Part shown: piece by piece, positions 6,637-13,393 of the stretch | Numbering within the stretch: position 1 is the stretch's first letter | How the letters are laid out: the number at the start of each line of letters is the position of its first letter | Source of the DNA: Candidatus Bathyarchaeota archaeon | GTDB lineage: Archaea > Thermoproteota > Bathyarchaeia > TCS64 | Reading direction: 5' to 3' | DNA: 13,648 nucleotides | Assembly: GCA_020697635.1 (NCBI GenBank) | Contig: JAEHCT010000016.1 | Location: forward strand, 1-13,648 | Position numbers and translations under genes: made by a program | Notes under the pieces: model-generated | Seen by the model: only the letters and a program-made list of their open reading frames with translations | Told to the model about the DNA's origin: nothing | Database searches by the model: none

Positions 6637-6842
6637 GCTACTCCGTGGCGCCACTTCTCTATCTGGGCGTCCTTCTTGTTCCCTTTTTTGAACTCCTTGT
6701 AGTGCTCCTTGCAGAGGTAGGCTCGCCTGCTAGTCTCCACGTCGAGGCCAGCGGTCTTGACCTTGGATACGCTGAGCGACCGAACCGCTTCCTCGTTGCA
6801 CCCCTTGACGCTGCATTTCTCGCCTTTCTTGACTCTACCCAA
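6633..6842 (-). CDS. Small C4-like (CCCH) zinc-finger protein
   Basis: This 69-residue, Lys/Arg-rich protein from a TTG start has Cys10 and Cys15 (KCSVKGCNEEA) and Cys44 with His47 (YLCKEHYKEF), a set that could bind one zinc. I know no function for it; the basic character suggests nucleic-acid or ribosome contact, which is inference. A GGTG motif lies 7 bases before the start and a TATA-like GTTTATAC further up. Its stop overlaps the thrS stop by 4 bases in convergent orientation. It lies downstream of the MetE-like gene on the same strand with a 52-base gap. In-frame integrity plus the paired metal residues support it over the plus-strand overlap ORF. Confidence 0.7.
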   Translation of the reverse strand: MGRVKKGEKCSVKGCNEEAVRSLSVSKVKTAGLDVETSRRAYLCKEHYKEFKKGNKKDAQIEKWRHGVA

Positions 6843-6877
6843 ATGTCGGCACCACTATGATATCCCCGATGTGTCCA

Positions 6878-6885
6878 GTATAAAC
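6878..6885 (-). promoter_or_regulatory. TATA box for the small zinc-finger gene
   Basis: GTTTATAC on the minus strand, centre near 6881, lies about 39 bases before the TTG at 6842 and gives a leader of about 13 bases containing GGTG. It sits just downstream of the MetE-like gene, so the zinc-finger gene can be expressed on its own. Confidence 0.4.
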
Positions 6886-6894
6886 CCTGTTGAT

Positions 6895-8013
6895 CTAGCC
6901 CAGGCCCTGCTTCTTTATGGCGGCGGCAGATCGTCTGAGACACTCGACGGCGACGCCGTAGTCGGGGAAGCTGTTGAGCCCACACTCGGGTGAGGCGTAG
7001 GTCACCCTCTCTGCCCCGAAGAACTCCATGATCTTGCTCAGCCTCTTCTCCATGGTTCCTTGTTCTTCTAGGAAGATGTACGGATCGATTCTCCCCTTCT
7101 TCATGCCGGTCCACGTCTCGGCGATCTTCTCCGGCATCTCTCCCTCGAACCCCTCGGTATGGTAGTGCATGTGTATGAGGTTGTCGAACTGGGTCACCCC
7201 CACAGCGGCCCAGATGTTCTTGTCCTTCTCCTCCAACTGATGACGGGTGGATTCGCTCGTGTACATGGGGTCCCCGACGTGGCTCGCCACGGTGTCCAAG
7301 GGCTCCACCTCCCAGAAGAGGTTCTCGCTGGTGTTGTGCAGGTGGATGCTGGTCTCTATGCCTCTGACAGACGCCGTCCTGCAGACCTTGTCCCACGCAG
7401 CCCTGAGTGCCTCCCTCCCATCGGAGCCGAAGTCCAGCAGCGGGTCGTTCATGAAGCCCAGCACGGGCTCGTCCACGCAGACGTGAGCCACTTCAGCGTA
7501 CCTAGTCTTGAATAGGGACGCGGTCAGTATGCCGCTGAGGACGTTCCCCAGCTCCTTGTACAGCCCAGGCGTCTTAGCTTGGAAGAAAGACGCCAGAGTG
7601 TACGGCCCAGTCACGCATATCTTGAGCCTCACCTTCTCGCGGCCCGACAGCGCCCTGACATTCGCGGACTCCCTCCTTATCACGTCGACCTCGGGTATGG
7701 AGGCGCCCTGGATCGGCTTGATGGACCCAGCCGCGTACAGTGCGCCGCCAGCCTTCTCGACGCCCTGCATCAGCTTAATGAACATCTCGTTCATGTCCCT
7801 GAACTGGGGGTAGTTCGGGACGTCGACGCCGGCCCTCACCTTATCGGCGTACGCGGAGACCACGGCGTCGCTGAACCCAGCGTACTCATCAACGCCGATG
7901 TTGAGCAACGGAAGCAGTGTGCCCGCCTTCTGGGCCCCTGCATATATCACATCTGGTTCCGTCGTCGCTGGCATGCTGCCTATGTCGGAGCTGAGCATCT
8001 TGTCCACTTTCAT
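6895..8013 (-). CDS. Core MetE-like (cobalamin-independent methionine synthase family) methyltransferase
   Basis: This 372-residue protein has the TIM-barrel fold of the MetE C-terminal domain / URO-D superfamily. Archaeal core MetE proteins lack the N-terminal half of bacterial MetE and transfer methyl groups to homocysteine, probably from a methylcorrinoid donor. Marks are SSDIGSMPATTEPD at the N terminus, VCVDEP (178-183), IHLHN (223-227), YTSESTRHQ (251-259) and SPECGLNSFP (341-350). By alignment with the MetE zinc site (HxC...E...C) the ligands would be His224, His226, Glu255 and Cys344, with His replacing the usual first Cys. I choose the ATG at 8013 over a GTG at 8028 because the TATA box centre is 23 bases upstream, making the mRNA leaderless. 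A paralogue acting on another thiol is possible. Confidence 0.8.
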   Translation of the reverse strand: MKVDKMLSSDIGSMPATTEPDVIYAGAQKAGTLLPLLNIGVDEYAGFSDAVVSAYADKVRAGVDVPNYPQFRDMNEMFIKLMQGVEKAGGALYAAGSIKPIQGASIPEVDVIRRESANVRALSGREKVRLKICVTGPYTLASFFQAKTPGLYKELGNVLSGILTASLFKTRYAEVAHVCVDEPVLGFMNDPLLDFGSDGREALRAAWDKVCRTASVRGIETSIHLHNTSENLFWEVEPLDTVASHVGDPMYTSESTRHQLEEKDKNIWAAVGVTQFDNLIHMHYHTEGFEGEMPEKIAETWTGMKKGRIDPYIFLEEQGTMEKRLSKIMEFFGAERVTYASPECGLNSFPDYGVAVECLRRSAAAIKKQGLG

Positions 8014-8030
8014 GCAGTCAACAGCCACCC

Positions 8031-8043
8031 AATATAAAATATT
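8031..8043 (-). promoter_or_regulatory. TATA box for the MetE-like gene
   Basis: AATATTTTATATT on the minus strand is the cleanest TATA box in this half of the window. Its centre, near 8036, is about 23-25 bases from the ATG at 8013, so transcription and translation start coincide or nearly so. The longer GTG start at 8028 would lie upstream of the transcript. Confidence 0.6.
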
Positions 8044-8120
8044 CCTCTCCTACATGCGTAGCGGCATCAAAAATGAATAGATCGAATACCATGCCTGTTG
8101 GTGCACGCCATGAAACGCCA

Positions 8121-8130
8121 AACTTTTACC
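8121..8130 (+). promoter_or_regulatory. TATA-like element of dtdA
   Basis: AACTTTTACC, centre about 8126, predicts transcription start near 8150 and a leader of about 14 bases before the ATG at 8165. That leader would contain the AGGTG ribosome-binding motif (8155-8159). The element is weaker than the divergent TATA box of the MetE-like gene. Confidence 0.4.
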
Positions 8131-8164
8131 CTCCACCCGCGCCTATTGCGTGAAAGGTGCCTCC

Positions 8165-8983
8165 ATGGGAAAACCGGCGATAACGCTTTCATTATCGGAC
8201 CCGGCGGGCCAGACCATGCATGGGATACTGCTGGATAGAGGCTTCAAGGAGACGGAGGAACACAATGTCCTAACAAGAGACGGCGCCTACCTCTTTGTCA
8301 TCGATCCGCTCATCGTACCGGAGGAACGGTACAAGGTGCCGGCGGAGCCCAACCCGTACCCCGTGGACTACGACAGTCTGGCACGGAGATACGACGTAGA
8401 CTACGTCGTGGTGGCGAGCCGCCACTGGGCCAAGAGCGGCAAGCCCAGCCTCACGGTGCACCCGACAGGAAACTTCGGTAAAGCCATGTACGGCGGCCGG
8501 AACCGCGAGCTACAGCTCACGGCGCCCAACAAGATGAGAGACATCTACCTCAGGATACTCGACAACCCTCCCCGCGGGTTCGAGGTGAGCCTAGAGGCCA
8601 CCCACCACAGCCCCACCCAGTTCAACATGCCCATGTTCTTCGCCGAGGTGGGCAGCAGGGAGGCCCAGTGGAGAGACGAGTCCGTCTGCGAATACCTCGT
8701 GGACGCCATACTGGGAGGCATAGAAGACAACGGGGACGCCGACGCGGTAATAGGGTTCGGCGGAGGCCACTACTGCCCAACCTTCTCGTCGAGGATGGAC
8801 GACTACGCCTTCGGCCACATGGCGGCCAAGTACGCCATACCTCTCCTAGGCGAGGATATCGCGGCCCAGATGGTCGAGAAGAGCGGCGGCGCAGCCGGAG
8901 CGCTCCTAGACAAGGGGCTCAAGGGGCACGAGAAGAAGAAGGTAGTTGCCATCCTGAAGAAGCTGGGCGTCCCGCAGGTCTAA
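8165..8983 (+). CDS. dtdA: D-aminoacyl-tRNA deacylase, archaeal/plant type (DtdA/DTD2)
   Basis: The enzyme hydrolyses D-aminoacyl-tRNAs and so keeps D-amino acids out of protein. The 272 residues show the family signatures: VVASRHWAKSGKPSLTVHPTG (82-102), EATHHSPT (144-151) and GFGGGHYCP (197-205). The GGHY and THH histidines are the likely zinc ligands of this DUF516-type fold. I take the ATG at 8165, preceded by AGGTG five bases upstream, rather than a GTG at 8150 that lies at the predicted transcription start. The gene ends exactly where the convergent DUF72 gene ends, with no base between the stops. It is unrelated in fold to bacterial Dtd and to the editing domain missing from the ThrRS nearby. 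Confidence 0.93.
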   Translation: MGKPAITLSLSDPAGQTMHGILLDRGFKETEEHNVLTRDGAYLFVIDPLIVPEERYKVPAEPNPYPVDYDSLARRYDVDYVVVASRHWAKSGKPSLTVHPTGNFGKAMYGGRNRELQLTAPNKMRDIYLRILDNPPRGFEVSLEATHHSPTQFNMPMFFAEVGSREAQWRDESVCEYLVDAILGGIEDNGDADAVIGFGGGHYCPTFSSRMDDYAFGHMAAKYAIPLLGEDIAAQMVEKSGGAAGALLDKGLKGHEKKKVVAILKKLGVPQV

Positions 8984-10144
8984 TTACTCCTCGAAAACCC
9001 AGCCATCCACGTCCTTCCAGATCCTCTCCAGCACACGCTTCGACTGGCCCGGCGGCAGATTCAGGAAGAGCTTCCCCAGGTGCTTGCACATCCGCTTCCT
9101 GTGCATCCCCTTCCGCCAGTCGTCGCAGTTGTGCTTTATCACCTGGTTCCCCATGTCCACGTCTATGTAGTAGTCCCTGAGCCTCGCCTTGATGGACTCG
9201 TCGCCGCTCTCGGTGACGCTTAGGTCCGAGTCGCTTATCTTCTCTGCGCGGCTCAGCCTCCGGGCGTCCATGAAGTGGGTGAGGTGGTCGGCGACGCTGA
9301 GGTCCTCCTCGTCGGCCTGGAACGCGGTCAGGGGCTGCACGCCCAAGGGCCTAGATGCCGTCTCCCTGTAGTCTCTGATCTTGTCTAGGACGATGTTCTG
9401 CTCCGGGGTGGCCTCGCCCAGGAGGCCAAGCATCTCTATGGCGTTCTTCACTGCGTTGGCCTTGAAGTGATTATTGAAGTAGCCGTAGGTGCGCCTCGTC
9501 CTGCCCTTCACGTCCTGGACCTTCGGTAGCCACGCCTCCAGCTGGTCCTCGGTGTACTCGTAGTCGTACCAGAGCCTCTCGCCGTGTCCATGCCACCTGA
9601 TGTACGCGAAGTCGGCGGTGACCGGCGTCTCCGGGGGAAGCAGAGGCTCATCCACTATGGTGTAGGCGACGTTGTGTCTCCGCAGAATGTCGTACGTCTC
9701 GTCCCTGAGCCACGACTCGTTACGGAGCTCAACGGCCCACTCGTAGTTGCCCGGGATCGCGTCCAGGTAGTCCTCAAGGACGCCGGCGTGGTCCTCGTAG
9801 TTGAACATGGGCCTCAGCTGGATCAGTATGGGGCCCAACCTCTCGGCTAGCGGCCTCATCAGCTCCAAGAACCGCCAGGTGTCTTCCTCCACCCCCTTCC
9901 CCAGCCTCAGCCACTTGTCGTGGGTGATGAGCTTGGGGAGCTTGGCTGCGAAGAGGAAGCCTGGGGGCGCGTTGCGTCGGAGCCCCTGGATCATGCCTTC
10001 GCTGGGATACCTGTAGAAGGTGCTGTTGATCTCGCTGGTCTTGAAGACCTTGGCGTAGTGGCTGAACATGCCTGTCTTCTTCTCGTAGAAGGGACCCACC
10101 CACTCCTTGTAGCTCCAGCCGCTGGTGCCTAGAATGAGGCTCAT
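8984..10144 (-). CDS. DUF72 (YecE-like) protein with C-terminal SWIM-like metal-binding extension
   Basis: Residues 1-243 form a DUF72 TIM-barrel-like domain of unknown biochemical role. Marks are ILGTSGWSYKEW (4-15), EINSTFYRYP (38-47), FLFAAKLPKLITH (63-75), WAVELRNESW (136-145), YIRWHGHGE (181-189) and YGYFNNHFKANAVKNA (220-235). Family members are usually near 240-300 residues; this one has 386. The extra C-terminal part (about 246-386) has a charged linker and then VIKHNCDDW...RMCKHLGKLFL, with His338, Cys340, Cys353 and His355 in the order of a SWIM zinc finger (CxC...CxH, first Cys replaced by His). The ATG at 10144 is preferred over a TTG at 10180 because a TATA box lies about 29 bases upstream and DUF72 proteins begin at this point. 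Confidence 0.82.
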   Translation of the reverse strand: MSLILGTSGWSYKEWVGPFYEKKTGMFSHYAKVFKTSEINSTFYRYPSEGMIQGLRRNAPPGFLFAAKLPKLITHDKWLRLGKGVEEDTWRFLELMRPLAERLGPILIQLRPMFNYEDHAGVLEDYLDAIPGNYEWAVELRNESWLRDETYDILRRHNVAYTIVDEPLLPPETPVTADFAYIRWHGHGERLWYDYEYTEDQLEAWLPKVQDVKGRTRRTYGYFNNHFKANAVKNAIEMLGLLGEATPEQNIVLDKIRDYRETASRPLGVQPLTAFQADEEDLSVADHLTHFMDARRLSRAEKISDSDLSVTESGDESIKARLRDYYIDVDMGNQVIKHNCDDWRKGMHRKRMCKHLGKLFLNLPPGQSKRVLERIWKDVDGWVFEE

Positions 10145-10170
10145 GGCTGTGATCTTTCTGTTCTCCCAGA

Positions 10171-10178
10171 ATATAAGC
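10171..10178 (-). promoter_or_regulatory. TATA box for the DUF72 gene
   Basis: CTTATAT on the minus strand, centre near 10173, is about 29 bases before the ATG at 10144. This gives a transcript with almost no leader and excludes the TTG at 10180, which would overlap the TATA box itself. Confidence 0.55.
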
Positions 10179-10271
10179 AATTAAAGAATATTAGCTAATT
10201 TATGATAAGGTGTCGTGGTCAAATTATTGTTTTTCTTCCGGATTGTCCCTTTTTTTATGGATAATCCACTA

Positions 10272-10296
10272 ACATTTATATATGGTATATATGATA
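10272..10296 (+). promoter_or_regulatory. TATA box for the zinc-ribbon miniprotein gene
   Basis: A stretch of alternating T and A (ACATTTATATATGGTATATATG) lies about 18-38 bases ahead of the ATG at 10311. It is the most AT-rich promoter in the window and implies a leaderless, perhaps strong, transcript. The whole gap 10181-10310 is AT-rich and serves two divergent promoters; I see no gene in it. Confidence 0.6.
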
Positions 10297-10310
10297 TTTA
10301 TTCGAGCAAC

Positions 10311-10472
10311 ATGAAATGCCCCAGATGCGGCAAGGAAGGAAAAGCCACAGGTAAGACCTGGAAGTTCGGCCTCTTCGACGGCGAGGGATACACGTGCCCC
10401 GCATGCAACAAGCCCTTCAGCGCCTTCTACCGTGACGGCAAGCTGAGCCACACGGTGCCAAAAGCCAAGTAA
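10311..10472 (+). CDS. Zinc-ribbon miniprotein
   Basis: This 53-residue protein has Cys3 and Cys6 (MKCPRCG) and Cys29 and Cys32 (YTCPACNKPF), a complete C4 zinc ribbon, followed by FSAFYRDGKLSHTV. The frame can be extended 32 codons upstream to GTG at 10215, but that part is translated promoter DNA, rich in Phe, Ile and Tyr, so I start at the ATG next to the TATA box. Similar tiny zinc-ribbon proteins are common in archaea and often uncharacterised; DNA-binding or chromatin roles are possible but unsupported here. A T7 run after the stop terminates the transcript, so the gene stands alone. Confidence 0.75.
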   Translation: MKCPRCGKEGKATGKTWKFGLFDGEGYTCPACNKPFSAFYRDGKLSHTVPKAK

Positions 10473-10479
10473 ACTTCCA

Positions 10480-10486
10480 TTTTTTT
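10480..10486 (+). terminator. T7 terminator of the zinc-ribbon gene
   Basis: TTTTTTT begins 8 bases after the TAA stop at 10470-10472. Oligo-T runs are the main intrinsic termination signal in archaea. No stem precedes it. Confidence 0.55.
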
Positions 10487-10506
10487 AACCCAACCCTGAA
10501 AAGCCC

Positions 10507-10515
10507 CTTTTTATC
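10507..10515 (+). promoter_or_regulatory. TATA box of the cupin gene
   Basis: CTTTTTATC, centre about 10511, is some 23 bases before the ATG at 10534 and only 14 before the ATG at 10525. The spacing favours the second ATG as a leaderless start. An intact promoter in front of an interrupted frame suggests that the interruption is recent or an error. Confidence 0.4.
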
Positions 10516-10533
10516 CACATCACCATGGGAGAC

Positions 10534-10884
10534 ATGAGCCTCAAGATTCGCAGGTTGAGCCAGGAGCCTGGAGAGCCCATGTCGGGAGAAGGGCACAGCG
10601 GAGTCAACACCGTAAGGGTGATCCCCATGAGAAGTATGTCAGCCTACTCGTGAAGAGTACTCAGAATAGACCCTGGTGGCTCCACGGCCACCCACCAGCA
10701 CCCCCGGGAACACGTCGCCTTGGCCCTCACCGGTAAGGCGAGGGTGGAGACAGACGAGGAGGTGGCTGAGATAGCTCCGGGGACGATAGTAACCATACCA
10801 CCGGACGTGCCCCACAGGTTCGTCAACGCCACCCCCAAAAAGACGGCGCTACTGGTCCAGAACCTCTACCAAGAAGAGACGTGA
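10534..10884 (+). pseudogene. Cupin-domain protein interrupted by one in-frame TGA
   Basis: Reading in one frame from ATG 10534 (or 10525) gives MSLKIRRLSQEPGEPMSGEG... up to ...SMSAYS, then TGA at 10651-10653, then RVLRIDPGGSTATHQHP... to a final TGA at 10882. The part after the stop holds both cupin motifs intact: motif 1 GSTATHQHPREHVALALTG with HxH and Glu, and motif 2 GTIVTIPPDVPHRFVN with Pro and His. No start codon lies between the TGA and motif 1. The product would be a single-domain metal cupin of about 115 residues, function unknown. A CGA (Arg) to TGA change would explain it. Other genes here use TGA as a normal stop, so genome-wide recoding is unlikely. A sequencing error or a very recent nonsense mutation is the simplest reading. 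Confidence 0.75.
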
Positions 10885-10968
10885 AGACCACCACTTACCT
10901 GCTGAGTCGACGCCGAAAAAAACACGATCCGACCTGCCACGGGTTCATGCAATGACCAGAGGAATCTG

Positions 10969-10978
10969 TCTTATAACC
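10969..10978 (+). promoter_or_regulatory. TATA box of the HAD hydrolase gene
   Basis: TCTTATAACC, centre about 10973, lies 33 bases before the ATG at 11006 and predicts a leader of a few bases. It falls inside the upstream extension of the same reading frame (ATG at 10952), which argues against that longer start. Confidence 0.5.
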
Positions 10979-11005
10979 CCGCCAAATAATATTCATGGGA
11001 GCCAG

Positions 11006-11638
11006 ATGAGATACATCTCCTTCGACATGGAAGGCACCCTCATAGACCACGGGTACTCGGAGCACATATGGGGCACAGATATACCTAGGCTGTACGCGGA
11101 GAAACACGGTGTAGACCTCAAGGACGCCAGGAAACTGGTCTTCCACGAGATGAACCAGCTAGGCGACCAGCGACCCGAGTGGTACGACGTAGGCTACTGG
11201 TTCAGAAGGTTCGACCTCCCCGGCGACTGGCTGGAGCTGCCCGAGAAAAGAAGAAGCCTCATAAGGGTCTACCCCGACGCCAGGATAACCTTGGACGCCC
11301 TAGCGTCGGAGCACCCCCTCGTAGTCTCCTCCAACACTATACGGGAGCTACTCGAAGTCCAGGTCGAGGAAGTCGGCGACTACTTCACCCACGTCTTCTC
11401 GGCTCCCAGCGACTACCAGTCCGTGAAGAAAGACCAAAGTTTCTACAGGACCATACTCGAGGTCCTGGGCATAGAGCCCAACGAGATGATCCACGTAGGC
11501 GACCACTACACGTACGACTACCTGATCGCCCAGAGCACAGGGATCGAGGCGTACCACCTCGACAGAACGGGCAAGACAAGAGGCGAAAACACCTTGGGAA
11601 GCCTCACAGAGTTCATGGAGAGGCTAAAGAAGGCCTAG
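11006..11638 (+). CDS. HAD-superfamily hydrolase
   Basis: The 210-residue protein is a haloacid-dehalogenase-fold hydrolase, likely a small-molecule phosphatase with a helical cap (about 15-95). Motif I is FDMEGTLID with nucleophile Asp7. The residue two further on, normally Asp, is Glu9. Motif II is VVSSNT (106-111), motif III Lys141/Lys142, and motif IV HVGDHYTYD with Asp166 and Asp171. I start at the ATG at 11006 because the frame's earlier ATG (10952) precedes the TATA box. Substrate cannot be read from the sequence. The gene is convergent with nep1 and the two overlap by 15 bases. Confidence 0.83.
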   Translation: MRYISFDMEGTLIDHGYSEHIWGTDIPRLYAEKHGVDLKDARKLVFHEMNQLGDQRPEWYDVGYWFRRFDLPGDWLELPEKRRSLIRVYPDARITLDALASEHPLVVSSNTIRELLEVQVEEVGDYFTHVFSAPSDYQSVKKDQSFYRTILEVLGIEPNEMIHVGDHYTYDYLIAQSTGIEAYHLDRTGKTRGENTLGSLTEFMERLKKA

Positions 11639-12307
11639 CCTCCTCTCGCACTCGTAGAGCAGCCTGGAGACCACGGTCCACGCCTCAAGTGGTTCAGGGT
11701 AGACGCTCAACGCTTCATCCGCCAATGCCAGCGTCTCTTCATCCATGGGGCCACTCGGGTAGGCGCCGAGGAAGACCGCTGGGCTCCCGGAGCCGCAGAG
11801 CCCTTCGGCGGCCGCGGCGAAGGAGCTCGGAGCGCCGTGGCTCGTGAGCGCCACCACCCTGCTGGGCTCCAACTCGTCCATGAGCCCCTTGAGGCTCAGC
11901 CTCCTGAGCCTAAGCAAAGGCTTCTCGCCGCCCGGTGGGGAGCTGCCATCCAAGAATAGTTGCTCCATGAGGCTTTTGAAACGGTTATAGTCCCGCGGAG
12001 GCCTGGTCGATGGATCGATCTCGATGACGTAGCCCTGCTGGGTGGAGACCCAAGCCCTGAGGTTACCCGATCTGTTCAGGGGCGACCCCATGGCCTCGAG
12101 GAGGCATACGTGTAGTATGTCGGGCCTCCCCCTCTTCTCCTGTCCCGGGAGGTCTGTCATGCCGTAGTGGTGCAGGCTGCGGTCCAGGAGGGTCTCCTCA
12201 GGTCTTTTGCCGCGTCTCTTCGCGTTCCGCCGTACAGAGGGGTGACCCAGCATCTCGTATGGGACGAGTTCGAGGGCGGCCTCAACGAATACCAAGTTAA
12301 TAGTCAC
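11624..12307 (-). CDS. nep1: Ribosome biogenesis protein Nep1 (16S rRNA pseudouridine N1-methyltransferase)
   Basis: Nep1 (EMG1) is a SPOUT-class enzyme that methylates N1 of a pseudouridine in the small-subunit rRNA and helps assemble the 30S subunit. The 227 residues carry NLVFVEAALELVP (4-16), HPSVRRNAKRRGKRPEETLLD (22-42), KRGRPDILHVCLLEAMGSPLN (58-78), RPPRDYNRFKSLMEQLF (102-118, the RNA-binding block) and the SAM-knot region FLGAYPSGPM (179-188). I choose the GTG at 12307, which has GGAGG nine bases upstream, over a TTG at 12343. The start overlaps the last codons of the upstream surface-protein gene by 11 bases, so it is the second gene of an operon. Confidence 0.92.
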   Translation of the reverse strand: MTINLVFVEAALELVPYEMLGHPSVRRNAKRRGKRPEETLLDRSLHHYGMTDLPGQEKRGRPDILHVCLLEAMGSPLNRSGNLRAWVSTQQGYVIEIDPSTRPPRDYNRFKSLMEQLFLDGSSPPGGEKPLLRLRRLSLKGLMDELEPSRVVALTSHGAPSSFAAAAEGLCGSGSPAVFLGAYPSGPMDEETLALADEALSVYPEPLEAWTVVSRLLYECERRLGLL

Positions 12308-13373
12308 GGGACTCGCCCTCCATGCTGACGGTTTGCTCACCAATATGGGTGCCCCTGCTCACGCTTATGCGACCAACGAAGAAGAACGCTATGGAGGCCA
12401 GGAAGACGGCGGTGATAGCCGTGGAGAGGCTCTGCTTGGCCGCCTCCAGCTCGGTCTGCCTCACCTGGTAGGTGCGAGACAGCGAGACATACTTGTCCTC
12501 AAGGATATTGTAGGTGACGTTCAGGAAATCCAAGTCCTGCTCCAGCTGGCCGATTAACAGAGTCTTTCCGTAGGACGCCGAAGACTCTTCGGTGAGCGAG
12601 GATATCAGCTGAGCCCTATACTTGTCATCATACTTGGAGTACGTCTTCAGCGCCGAGAAGTAGTCTCCAGCCTCGATGCTCTGGTTCATATCGGCAAGGT
12701 AGCCAATGAAGCGGGACACGTTCAGGTACTCCGCCTCGGCGACGCCACTCAACGGCTCAACCTCTGACGCCATGTCGAGATACTTCCCATCGACGTATTC
12801 CATCTTCTTATCATCCAGAAGCTTCAAGGTTATTGAGGCCTCCGCGGCCAAGGGCCCACGATGAGAACCGTCCATGCCGACAGAGACGTTGTAGACCTCG
12901 AAGAAGACCCTTGCCTTGACCACGACCTCCAGGGTCTCGTACGGCTTTACGCCGAAGTCGAATGCGTCTCTTACGAACGTGTGATTGAATGACTCCCACA
13001 CAGAGGAGCCGTTAACTGGAATCTCAATGACGTTGGTGAGGCCCATGTCATCGAGCTGAGTCGTGTAACCTGAGGTTGCCGTACCGAAGTCGTATGAGCC
13101 GGATACCTTCCAGTTGATGTCTATGACGGTGTATAGATAGCCCGTGTACTTGATCAACGGGTCTTCCTCCGTTGGCTGCCCAGGCACTACTGACAGGCCT
13201 TCGTTGGCCACGGTTACGTTGAAGAAGTAGGTCTCATCGACGTTCAACTGTCCATGTAACGGCTCAGGTTCTACAACTATGTTCACCGACAGGCCCTCTG
13301 CTGAATAAGCTGGACAGACATTAGACGCGGACCAGATGACTAAAGCGGCTAGGGCGATTAGAGCTCTCTTCAT
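12297..13373 (-). CDS. Secreted, C-terminally membrane-anchored surface protein of unknown function
   Basis: The 358-residue protein has a signal peptide (MKRALIALAALVIW..., likely cleaved near residue 25 after AYSA), a beta-rich ectodomain (about 28-190), and a helical part (about 195-315, coiled-coil-like from 271). One membrane helix (about 316-334) and a short basic, then acidic, cytoplasmic tail follow. Seven N-glycosylation sequons (N52, N121, N130, N162, N218, N230, N285) fit an archaeal surface glycoprotein. The ectodomain begins like a CARDB/NEW1-type fold (VTVANEGLSVVPG) but I do not recognise the family. I start at the ATG at 13373, directly before the signal peptide; the frame can extend to 13439 only through the promoter. 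Co-transcription with nep1 looks incidental. Confidence 0.75.
   Translation of the reverse strand: MKRALIALAALVIWSASNVCPAYSAEGLSVNIVVEPEPLHGQLNVDETYFFNVTVANEGLSVVPGQPTEEDPLIKYTGYLYTVIDINWKVSGSYDFGTATSGYTTQLDDMGLTNVIEIPVNGSSVWESFNHTFVRDAFDFGVKPYETLEVVVKARVFFEVYNVSVGMDGSHRGPLAAEASITLKLLDDKKMEYVDGKYLDMASEVEPLSGVAEAEYLNVSRFIGYLADMNQSIEAGDYFSALKTYSKYDDKYRAQLISSLTEESSASYGKTLLIGQLEQDLDFLNVTYNILEDKYVSLSRTYQVRQTELEAAKQSLSTAITAVFLASIAFFFVGRISVSRGTHIGEQTVSMEGESRDY
12317..12321 (-). promoter_or_regulatory. Shine-Dalgarno site of nep1
   Basis: GGAGG on the minus strand, nine bases before the GTG at 12307, is the strongest ribosome-binding motif in the window. It lies inside the coding end of the upstream gene and fixes the nep1 start. 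Confidence 0.6.
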
Positions 13374-13393
13374 ATGCAAAGAGACGGGTATGA

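Noticed and set aside
10145..10180. TTG start adding 12 residues to the DUF72 protein
   Set aside because: The TTG overlaps the TATA box; the domain begins at the ATG at 10144.
10215..10310. 32-residue hydrophobic extension of the zinc-ribbon protein
   Set aside because: It is the AT-rich promoter read as codons; the ATG at 10311 has ideal TATA spacing.
10651..10653. Selenocysteine or other recoding at the cupin TGA
   Set aside because: No SECIS-like hairpin is evident downstream, no selenoprotein genes are in view, and a cupin strand residue next to Arg is not a typical Sec site. TGA is an ordinary stop in dph6, the NRDE gene and the ferredoxin gene.
10644..10838. Minus-strand 64-codon frame across the cupin
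   Set aside because: The plus strand carries both cupin motifs; the minus frame resembles nothing.
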